DNA of 64,000 nt from Strigamia acuminata (lineage: Eukaryota; Arthropoda; Chilopoda; Geophilomorpha; Linotaeniidae), in contig OX442314.1 of the NCBI GenBank assembly GCA_949358305.1, positions 30,551,118 through 30,615,117 on the forward strand. The letters are read 5' to 3'. A model generated the notes under the pieces. It was not told the DNA's origin, searched no databases, and saw only the letters and a program-made list of their open reading frames with translations. Below, one piece after another: positions 50,057 to 59,200 of this stretch. Each line of letters begins with the position of its first letter. Position 1 is the first letter of the stretch. Made by a program: the position numbers and the translations under genes.

Positions 50057-51902
50057 AATTCTTCTTATTTGTATCGCTATAAAAAGAGAATGTGAGAGTA
50101 ATTTAGCTGAGCAATAATTTCGATATTCTTACTTGTTTACAGGATTTAATGATGGATTTCTCAAAATGGAGCGTGTTCGGCTGAATTTGTTTTTGAGTGT
50201 GCGTTGCCTTTTCTAATGCGTTTAAGTAGGATCATGGAGTATCACATGTGATTGAATTTAGCCAATTGGAGCACTTAGGAAATGAATTTTCTCGAGCAAA
50301 ATTACCTAAAACAAGCGAAAGCCGCTATATTATTTAAAATAGATTAGAAACAACCTCAGGTGAGCGGGCGCTAATGAGCAATGCAATCGTGGCTTTACAT
50401 GCATTTAGGCCAGAAAAAAGAATATTTCTCTTAGAATAATGAAAATAATTCAGTTTTGAGTTTTATTGAGTGTTTGGTGTTTGTATATCTTTGTTTTTGT
50501 GTCTTTTAGCATCGAAAACAAAAATTTGAAAAAATTCATGAGAAATGTTGCAAAATATTACAATTTTCTACAAGATTTTATAAATTTTTGAGAAATGTTG
50601 CAAAATATTAGAATAATTGTCTAATTTCGATAAATCTTAGTCAAAACTAAAAAATTTACGGCATTTGCTAATTGCTATGGCGATCATGCAGCTGTTTGCT
50701 CTTGTTACACATCTGCGCCACTCTGGTGAGGAAAATTGGAACCCAAGCGTCTTTCCCTCATTCTGATGATGAAGTCTCGGACGTGAATGTTAGCCACTTC
50801 AAAAATTAAAATTTTCAAAATTAATTTCAAATAAACATTTTATTTGTCGTATTAAATTCCACAAAATAAAATTATTCATTCTGTGCAGATTATTTTCGAA
50901 TTTCAGCATTTTCAAGCCGATTATTAGGCCTAATAATGCTAATACCGAAAGGAATTCTACTCGAGTATTTTGTTTCATTACATTACAAAAGATGTGGTTA
51001 GAAAAGTCCAATCACACAGACTTCATCATCAGAATGAGGGACCTGCGCTTGGGTTCCAATTTTCCTCACCAGAGTGGCGCAGATGTGTAACAAGAGCAAA
51101 CAGCTGCATGATCGCCATAGCAATTAGCAAATGCCGTAAATTTTTTAGTTTTTACTAAGATTAATCGAAATTAGACAATTGTCCTTATTTTATCAAAATA
51201 TCGAAAACATTTCTCCAATTGTGTTAAATTATCACAAAAAAAATTCTCAAACGTTTGAAATTTTGTCGACAATTAACAATACGTATTTTCAAATTTTATC
51301 GAAATTTTCAAAACTTCTAAAAAATTTATGAAATTTTGCAGAAAATTGTATTATTTTGCATCATTTCTCAAAAATTTTTAAAATCTTGTAGAAAATTGTA
51401 ATATTTTGCAACATTTCTCAAGAATTTTCTCAAATTTTTGTTTTTGATGCTAAAAGACACAAAAACAAACATACACAAACACCAAACACTCAATAAAACT
51501 CAAAATTCAATTATTTTCCTTATTCTAAGAGAAATTCTCTTTTTTCTGGCCTAAATGCATGTAAAGCCACGATTGCATTGCTCATTAGCGCCCGTTCACC
51601 TGAGGTTGTTTCTAATCTATTTTAAATAATATAGCGGCTTTCGCTTGTTTTAGGTAATTTTTCTCGAGAAAATTCATTTCCTAAGTGCTCCAATTGGCTA
51701 AATTGAATCACATGTGATACTCCATGATCCTACTTAAACGCATTAGAAAAGGCAACGCACACTCAAAAACAAATTCAGCCGAACACGCTCCATTTCGAGA
51801 AATCCATCATTAAATCCTGTAAACAAGTAAGAATATCGAAATTATTGCTCAGCTAAATTACTCTTACATTCTCTTTCTATAGCGATACAAATAAGAAGAA
51901 TT
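50057..51902. promoter_or_regulatory. Shared palindromic region between the two knottin genes
   Basis: The two knottin genes point away from each other, and the 1.85 kb between their ATGs is itself an inverted repeat apart from a 242-bp spacer (50777-51018). Each side therefore carries its own copy of the promoter and the 5' UTR intron (right copy: donor near 51830, acceptor near 51881). No coding frame is supported inside. Confidence 0.6.
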
Positions 51903-52892
51903 ATGGCCAAGTGTTTGATTCTTTTGATGCTGTGTGCATTCTTGGTGCTTGCTCAACTTGTTGCGGCTACACCGTTGGCAAGTTTAGGTATAGACAAAAC
52001 AAAAACATATATAGTTGATTTACAACTAGCAATGTGTGCTTATCCGTCTTACTCGGCCAAGTAAGCTTACAGTTCATTTTTTCAGAAGAAACTGAGGCCA
52101 ATTCCAATGACGTTGACAATCAAGAGAGGGGATCAAAAAATTCCAAGTAAGTTTACAACGAAAATTTAAAATGGTGTGATCTGTTAGTTCATCTCTATGA
52201 AATTATAAAGCCCACATTTGCACAATGCTCTACTGTGTATCGATATATTATTGATTATTGATTACAATTTCTTTTGTTCCAGGACTTGTCTTCGCTTCAA
52301 AGCTGATTGTGACGCAAAAAACGACCAGTGCTGCAATTTATTGGGTGCTGACTTATATTGCAAACCAGGCCTAATTTATGGTGCATCTTGCACATATAAA
52401 GCCAACAGAGGAGATAATCCTCGAAACCAGGGTTGAAAAGTAGCAAAACCAAACCCTAAAATGAATTCAATAAAGATATAAAAATAATGTAGAAAAAAAA
52501 TATATTGAAACTCATTTATACACCAACCATCAATTCAAGATCAAGTAGGAATGATAAATTTTTTAATAATGGAGACTGAACTGACCTAGCAGTTGTTGCA
52601 ACACAAGTGGTATTTGTTAAATTGTGCAGTATTGCACGAAATTACACCTCACGCGTATTGGTCTTCCTGGTGTTTGTGTCTATAACATTCCGCCATTTTA
52701 CATCACTTTTACTTCGCCGTAATATTGACTGTTTCTACGTCGAGCTTTTGCTTGTGGTCGTGAACGGTTGTAATCATCATTACGTTGAACCCTCGGTCTC
52801 CGTTCATCCTCTCTCACATCTATATCTCGCCGTTCAACCTCTCTCACACTTTTATCTCGCCTTGGTCTGGATCTTCGATCACGATATTCCTC
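51019..52892. repeat. Right arm of the large inverted duplication
   Basis: Inverted counterpart of 48998-50776. The arm contains knottin copy 2 and the 3' end of the CstF-64-like gene, which continues intact beyond the arm to 53891. This marks the right arm as the probable original locus. Confidence 0.9.
51903..52436 (+). CDS. Secreted six-cysteine knottin-type peptide, copy 2, 99 aa
   Basis: Exons 51903-51987, 52086-52146 and 52283-52436, with the same architecture as copy 1: signal peptide, acidic propeptide ending E-R, and a mature region with C-x6-C-x6-CC-x8-C-x9-C. Splice sites are canonical (CCAA|GTAAGT, TTGTTCCAG). The gene is tail-to-tail with the CstF-64-like gene, and AATAAA lies at 52469-52474. 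Both copies look intact, so both may be expressed. The function (defensive, toxin-like or endogenous) is not decided by sequence. Confidence 0.85.
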
Positions 52893-53336
52893 GTCATCAC
52901 GACGCTCGAATTCGGATGGAGGCGGACGGTCTAACCGATGGATTGGAGGAGGTGGCCAATTAAATTGTGGGAACGGTGGTGGTAGTATATTGAAAGGTGG
53001 GAGCGTTGGTGGTTTATTAAAACGGTTATTTGTCTCAAACATCGCCTGCACGTTTGCTTCCCGGTGTAGCATTTCGATCGCTGCTCCCGGTTCAACGATT
53101 CCCATCGCAACTTGCGTCTGCAGTAGCGCGTACGCAAGCTGCGGATTGTCGATTAACATCTGTCTCATTTCGTCGGGAAATTTTTCCAAGCTCGTTTTCA
53201 TCTCTTCCATGAACATTGCCATTTCCTCGGGTGCCGTGCTGGCTACCACCGTCGTTATCGCCTCTATCGTCTTGTCCGAATCCACCTCGGCTCCGTGTAA
53301 GCTTCCGTTGGCGCCAACCGGGTTTGATCTCTCCTT
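52698..53336 (-). CDS. CstF-64-like hinge and RD-rich tail, in frame after a TAA
   Basis: This segment continues the reading frame of the two-RRM part directly after the TAA at 53339-53337. From about 53230 to 53060 it encodes the CSTF2 hinge (PEEMAMFMEEM, MLIDNPQLAYALLQTQVAMG, AAIEMLHRE), the region that in CstF-64 binds CstF-77 or symplekin. It continues with a Pro-rich stretch (PPFNILPPPFPQFNWPPPP) and an Arg/Asp/Glu tail (RDRRSRPRRD, REDERRP). The helical C-terminal domain of CstF-64 is missing. The spacing between RRM2 and the hinge is close to that in CSTF2, so this part is homologous, not a separate gene. It is expressed only by stop readthrough, by splicing out of the TAA, or not at all. 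Confidence 0.7.
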   Translation of the reverse strand, partial: KERSNPVGANGSLHGAEVDSDKTIEAITTVVASTAPEEMAMFMEEMKTSLEKFPDEMRQMLIDNPQLAYALLQTQVAMGIVEPGAAIEMLHREANVQAMFETNNRFNKPPTLPPFNILPPPFPQFNWPPPPIHRLDRPPPSEFERRDDEEYRDRRSRPRRDKSVREVERRDIDVREDERRPRVQRNDDYNRSRPQAKARRRNSQYYGEVKVM

Positions 53337-53891
53337 TTATGCCGATTCGCTTACACGAAGTGCGCGCCCGTTGATTTCGTGCTTGTCCAAACTGCGAATT
53401 GCACGCATTGCCGTGTCCTGGTCCTGGTAGAGACAAAATCCAAAGTTTTTCGACTTTTTCGTCTCCGAATCGTAGACGAATCGCAGGTTTTTCACCGGTC
53501 CGATTTGCGAGAACACTTGTTTGAGCTGCTCTTCAGTCGTGTCGTGAGGAATGTTCCCTATAAATACGGAGCAGGCGGAATTATTCTGCGAATCTGCACC
53601 AGGCGGCGGAGAGATCTTCGCTTTGTCTCTCTTGTTCGCCTCGTTCACGCAAATCGGACGACCGTTTAATTCGTATTTATTTAGATTTCGCACCGCACTC
53701 ATCGCCGTCTGGTGGTCGCGAAATAAACAAAACCCGTAGTTTTTCGGCTTTTTAGTCCCGCGGTCGTAAGCAATTGATAATTTAACGACCGGTCCGATTT
53801 GGCTAAATAACTCTCTCAACTGTTCTTCAGTCGTTTCGGACGATAGGCTGCCGATAAATACGGAACAGCTGGAATTATCGTAATCCGACAT
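53337..53891 (-). CDS. CstF-64-like RNA-binding protein with two RRMs, 184 aa to the TAA
   Basis: CstF-64 binds the U/GU-rich element downstream of poly(A) sites. Here two tandem CSTF2-type RRMs are present: RRM1 with RNP2 VFIGSL and RNP1 KNYGFCLF, and RRM2 with VFIGNI and KNFGFCLY. They are joined by a linker containing SPPPGADSQNN. CstF-64 normally has one RRM, so the domain was duplicated. An upstream in-frame ATG at 53939 exists, but a TATATAAG box at 53973-53966 predicts transcription near 53940, so I start at MSDYD (53891). No introns are visible, suggesting retrocopy origin. The frame hits TAA at 53339-53337, and the rest of the family sequence continues in the same frame. Confidence 0.75.
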   Translation of the reverse strand: MSDYDNSSCSVFIGSLSSETTEEQLRELFSQIGPVVKLSIAYDRGTKKPKNYGFCLFRDHQTAMSAVRNLNKYELNGRPICVNEANKRDKAKISPPPGADSQNNSACSVFIGNIPHDTTEEQLKQVFSQIGPVKNLRFVYDSETKKSKNFGFCLYQDQDTAMRAIRSLDKHEINGRALRVSESA

Positions 53892-53965
53892 AATAGTTTG
53901 TACGAATGGTACGTGAAGTGAAACCCAACCGTCGTACAAATGTGGGAATGTACTGCATGCTCTTT

Positions 53966-53973
53966 CTTATATA
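53966..53973 (-). promoter_or_regulatory. TATA box of the CstF-64-like gene
   Basis: TATATAAG on the minus strand, about 75 nt before the MSDYD start codon. It shows that this probable retrocopy has a plausible promoter. Confidence 0.55.
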
Positions 53974-54148
53974 CTTATCGTGTTTAAATCGTCTACACGA
54001 CGTTCCCACATCAACGTTAATACGACGTTAATAAACCAGACGTAAGCGTTGTTAAAAGTAATTTTTTATATCAAAATGGTTAACAATTAATTTTTTTTTA
54101 ATGATTAAATTCATTCACATTTTTTTTATTAGTGTTTTAAATTAATCC
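53974..54148. other. Short intergenic region between Rab32 and CstF-64-like genes
   Basis: AT-rich. It contains AATAAA on the minus strand at 54130-54125, 19 nt past the Rab32 stop, the likely Rab32 poly(A) signal. Confidence 0.6.
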
Positions 54149-54973
54149 TTAACAGCATTTGGAATTCTGTCGTTCTGATAGATGAATAAAAATTTTGTCC
54201 GCATCTATTGTATCGTCATCTAATTGATAAGCCTTTTCATTAGCTAAAATCTATCCCAAAAATATAAAAACAAAAATATTAAACCAAACCAAACACAATT
54301 TAATTATAAAAATAACCTTTGCAACCAGAAATCTTGACGCCTCATCCAAATTAATATTTTCCTTCGCCGATGTTTCAAACCACGTAACAAACTCCTTTTC
54401 TTTACAAAACTCTTCCATCATTGCGAGATTATTCACAATTCCCTCTTTAGGTTGATCGCACTACACCAAAAAAAAAAATTAAAAAATTAAAAAATTAAAA
54501 TTAAAAATAAAAATAAAAAATCACCTTATTCGCCAATAAAACACAGGGAACTTTGTTCCCATTCGGCAACTGAACTTTGTTATCTAAATCGAGTTTCCAC
54601 TTCTGCACGGCTTCAAACGTGGCCGACCTCGTAACGTCAAACACGAGAAACGCACCCACAGCTTCCTTATAATACACGCGAGTCATGTTCCCGAATCGTT
54701 CCTGTCCCGCAATATCCCACAACTGTAATCGAATCACTGTACTCGGGTCCCAGTTGATCACTTTGAGTGCAAAATCAACTCCTATCTGCAAACATTTACC
54801 ACCGCAATTAAAAACTACTAAATTCGATTCACTCGTTTCGAGTTTACCGTGGCTCTGTAATGTTGCGAGAAGAACTGATGAACGTAACGTTTGATGATGC
54901 TCGTCTTGCCAGTGCCGAGTTCCCCTATAACTAAAATCTTGTACAAGTGTTCTTTGACCTCGGAGGTTTCCAT
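54149..54973 (-). CDS. Rab32: Rab32-family small GTPase, 210 aa, four exons
   Basis: Exons 54973-54848, 54785-54525, 54460-54317 and 54250-54149, all phase 0 with GT-AG introns of 62-66 nt. All GTPase motifs are present: P-loop GELGTGKTS (17-25), switch II WDIAGQERFG (65-74), NKCD (128-131) and ETSAK (158-162). The C-terminal Cys-Cys is for geranylgeranylation. Isoleucine-alanine in DIAGQE, in place of DTAGQE, is the signature of the Rab32/38/29 subfamily, and IGVDFALKV plus NMTRVYYKEAVGAFLVFD match Rab32 closely. In animals this Rab works on lysosome-related organelles (pigment granules), mitochondria and autophagy. The gene appears complete and functional. Confidence 0.95.
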
Positions 54974-56214
54974 CTAAACGACAAAAATCGATTAGAAAAC
55001 GATGGCACGAGCCTAAACCGTCATTCCGAACGCACTTCTTCTCTGCGGACCGTTATTTTGCTGGTGGTTTTACTTTGATAGAACTTACGAATCCTTGCGA
55101 TTGTCGATTCAAACATCGCGAGACATGAACATGACGTGAAAAAAGTGGAGAAAAGGACTTTAAATTTAATGTAATCGCCACTTTGGTGTTCGACCTTTGT
55201 GTCGTGCTCTCTGATTGCGGCAATCAAAATAAATATCGCATTTGGGGTGTATTATCAGTTTAGATTACGGTATGCTACAAAAAGCAAAAATACGTCGTAA
55301 CATAAAATTCGAGTGAATAAAGTGATTTTTAATTGTGTTCATTGAATTTTGCTGGAATTAAAAAAAAAAAAGAGAAAAAGTTGATTTCTTTTAATTTGCA
55401 TTTCTATTTTTAGTTGATGTTATGGCGGACGGGTTTGTGTTTGATTGTGTTTAATGGATTGCGTAGCATGAGGCCGCAAAGACGTCATTGGTTTTATCTA
55501 GGACGTAAGCAAACCGCATTTAATCAGTCGCATGTCAGCAGTTTTATTGCTCCTTTTTCTGCACCTATTTTTATTTTTATTTTCACTTTTTGCAATCTTT
55601 TTTTTTTAAATAAAATATAAATGTCTTTACTACCAATAACCATTTAATTATTTATTTACTTTTGTAATGAACTTTAATAAATTTCAGAATAATCGAATTT
55701 TAATTTTGTGATTGAAATCTGATTAAATACTGGTCGCTTTAACTTCTTGCCATTAATCGACATTTTTCGTTTGAATTCATATTTCACACGTCTTTTTTTT
55801 ATAATAATCCCTTTTTATTTTATTTTTTATTTTTTTTACAATTTTTTTAAAAAATTTATTTATTTATTTTTTTTTTTTACAATTTTTTTAAAAAATTTAT
55901 TTTTGACAGATTTCTTTATCAATCAACTTGACAATTTACAAACTCTCATCTAACTTAATAACTGATGTATCAAATGAATTGAAATCAACGTGTGAAAACT
56001 AAAAGCTCCACATTACACCAAAAACTCCCCCTTAGCTTCCCTGCACAATTCCCGCGCCAGCACGAAGATAAACAAACAAACACCACATAATCATAATTGT
56101 AGTAAAAATTTAGTAAAAATTAAAAATTAAATTATAATTAACAAGCGCTAGAACACCAACTTGCAGATGGATGATAATGATAAATTCTTAACTAATTACA
56201 ACAGTCAATCGACA
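54974..56214. other. Intergenic region between Rab32 and OATP genes
   Basis: No gene recognised. It holds the 5' flank of Rab32, AT-rich DNA with T-runs at 55570-55620 and 55790-55900, and the 3' flank of the OATP gene. Small frames here show no homology. Confidence 0.6.
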
Positions 56215-59200
56215 TCAAATTTCGTAATCGTAACTAAGTGTACGCTGCTGCTTTGATTTCGGCTTCCATTTCGGCTTCCGCTTCGGTCCCGGCGTTTGTG
56301 GTCGGGTCTGTAAGGGATGGCCCTTCGAATAAGTTGACTGAAATGTTTCATCACTACTGTTTCCATCCCCGACCAGATCGTATTTTTGACGATCTTTGTT
56401 GTCTGTCCTGGTTGCTGTGTACATGGCGTCATCAACCACATTCAAGGATGTTGCAGTTTTATCCATTTGACGAATAAGTATCCAGTCAATGCAATACACT
56501 AATCCAGTCACAAATTTTATAGCCGTGCATATACCTAGGAAATAATATCGGAATTTCTCAATGTCATACATGAGACAAAACCCAACTGCATTATTGCTGC
56601 ATCTTTTCGACCACAGTAAACACGTCGAGTCAATTACATTGCCAAACATGATCGGAGAAGGAATGTAACCTGAAAAGTACAAAAAAAATATTAAAAACTA
56701 AAAATAAATAAATGCAAGAATTTTTGGGCCATTTTTTGCACTTTCTGGCGTTTTTTTGCCATTATTTTAAAGTTTTCAGGCATTTTTTGCAGTTTTCTGC
56801 AGTTTTTTGGCGTTTTTAGCCATTACTTTGCAGTTTTCTGGCGTTTTTTGCAGTTTTCTGCAGTTTTTTGGCGTTTTTAGCCATTACTTTGCAATTTTCT
56901 GGCGTTTTTTGCAATTATTTTGCCGTTTTCTGGCGTTTTTTCTTATTTTGCTTGGGATTTTCGCCATTTTTTCCCCACTTTTTGGAGTGTTTTGGCGATT
57001 TTTACGATCCGCAAATAACTCCACTAACCGGAACGACATTTTTCTATATGAATTTGCCGTACATTGCAAGCCCTCAACTTACCAAATAGTCTGTAGATTA
57101 CAAACTGCATGCCAAGAGCAAACGATCTCTCATGTTCCTCAACTGTTCTGAAATGTACAAATGAAGCTAATAATTTGTTTTACTTGCCAGCAATTCGATC
57201 TACCTGAGCACTATCATCAAAATGGGCATTTGTGTCACTGTAACGACCAACGACATGAGAAACAACATCATCATGAATGGAATCACGGTGTGGCAGATTT
57301 TAGGGCACGAATCATTGAGTGCTTCAATATTATCCGAGCGGTTGTTGCTAATAATGCATTTGCAGTCAGAATAGTGCTAAAAACAAAAAAAATTAAATTA
57401 TAATCAAGTAAAATTCCCAAACAGAAATTTACTTGGAAATATTTTGAGTCAAGTGATCGCGTGGAACAACCTGCAAAACATGGCGAGAAATAACTTATGT
57501 TATTCACTCCACAAATTGGCGAAATGCCATTCGTCGAGCACTGGCAGCCCTCGTTGCACATGGCCGTTAAATTCACATGAAATTTCCCCGTTTGATTTCT
57601 ATTATCGCAAAAAAAAATACAAAATACAAAAAAAAAACATTTTCAATTTACCGTAAGCTTCAAATAAACGTCCGGACGTATATTTACAAACTTCAAGCGC
57701 TTCAGGAACCTTTGCCACCAGAAGTGACTAATGCATCTAACAGAATTATTAACGCAGGATGGCAAGTTCCCCGCAACACAAATCAAACTAAAACCCACAC
57801 AGACGATAAATTCAAATTTCAACTCTGCTCGAACTATTGATGCATTAGTAATCAGCAGAGGGATTCTTGAAGCGCCTGCAGTTTGTAAATGTGCCGCCTG
57901 GACGTCAATTTGAAGCTTTAAGCTATACTCTGTCTGACCTTAAGAATAGAGAAAACTCCAGCCTTATTACTCCTTACTGTGGAGTGTGTGATCGCGATCA
58001 CACCATTCACACAAAGAATTCCATTAAAAACAACAACGAAGTGTTTAATAAAACCTGATGTATTATTAAAACCTGGTGTATCGTTCTACTTTTAGGTATC
58101 ACTACACCAGTGAAAGGTCTCGACCAATGGGAGTTTAATCTATTCTTAAGGTCAGACAGAGTATAGGTTTTGCAGTTGTGTTCACACTAGACGCAACGCA
58201 AGAAAACTGACGCAACGCAAGCTGCTTGCGTCCTAAACTTCTTGACGTTGACGCCAATTCCTGCTTCAACTCCAAGTTGAAGTAAGCGACGCAACTGAAG
58301 GAAAGGTCTTGCGGCCAAACCAATCACGATCGAAATCCAACTCTCGTCGATTCACGTCTGGTTGACGAGACTTTGTCACGTGCAAACGGGCCGCCATTTT
58401 TGGATTCTGGAACCAGTTCTTGAACTATATCCAATTCCAGGTTTCATTAAAACCATCTGATTGGCCAGATGCAACATCAATCGTTTCTACTTTCACACGT
58501 GCGCTACAGTGTGAACAGACTCTGCGTTGCGTTTGACAGTGTTGTATCTCGTTCACCAAATCGCGAACTAGTTCAAGTTCGCATACATCACTGTAAGAAC
58601 TAGTTCACGTTCACGTTCACTACAATTTTTTTTCAAAGTGAAACAAGTTCAAGTTCATGAACTTGAACCAATAGTTCAGTTCACTTTTCCAATTTTCTTT
58701 TAAAAAATTAAAACGTTTTTTTTATGTGTTGTGGTTTGCAGATGCAAAAAAAAACACTTTTTTTTTAGTAAATCAAACGTTTTCATTGATTTTAATGACG
58801 AAAACGACTAATTTCGCCGTTTTCGTTGTAAAAAGTGATCAAAATGAATGTTTTGACGATGAAAACGTCATCAAAACGTTTAAAACCGATGCAAAAAGTT
58901 ACGTTTTTGCGACGTTTTCATCATCAAACATGGTGAACGCAAACTTCGTTCAAGTTTACCCTTATAAGTGCACTAAGTTTCTTTTTTGCGTTCACTTGTA
59001 ATTTTTCCTTGCGTTGCGTCGCCCCGTGTGAACACAAGTGTTATGCTTTATGGTATTAAAAATAATTTTAAAAAAATAAAATAAATTTTTTTTTACGTGA
59101 AATAAGGAACAGTTGCGCCGGCCATTTGCACGTTTTTACAACCGAGGAAAAACAAGCAGCAATACATTATCACGCACAAGAAATTGCTGATAATAATTAA

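Larger units (their letters stand above)
48998..50776. repeat. Left arm of a large inverted duplication
   Basis: The arm is the inverted counterpart of 51019-52892, with a 242-bp spacer. Identity is very high over the knottin exons and introns. The inner part differs by a gap: about 200 bp present near 51165-51345 are absent from this arm, so the arms are 1.78 and 1.87 kb. At the outer edge the homology stops within the coding sequence of the CstF-64-like gene, so this arm appears to be the derived copy. Confidence 0.9.

Noticed and set aside
57577-57913. Open frames across the fold-back repeat in the OATP intron
   Set aside because: They run through inverted repeats and across the Kazal exon border and have no domain similarity.
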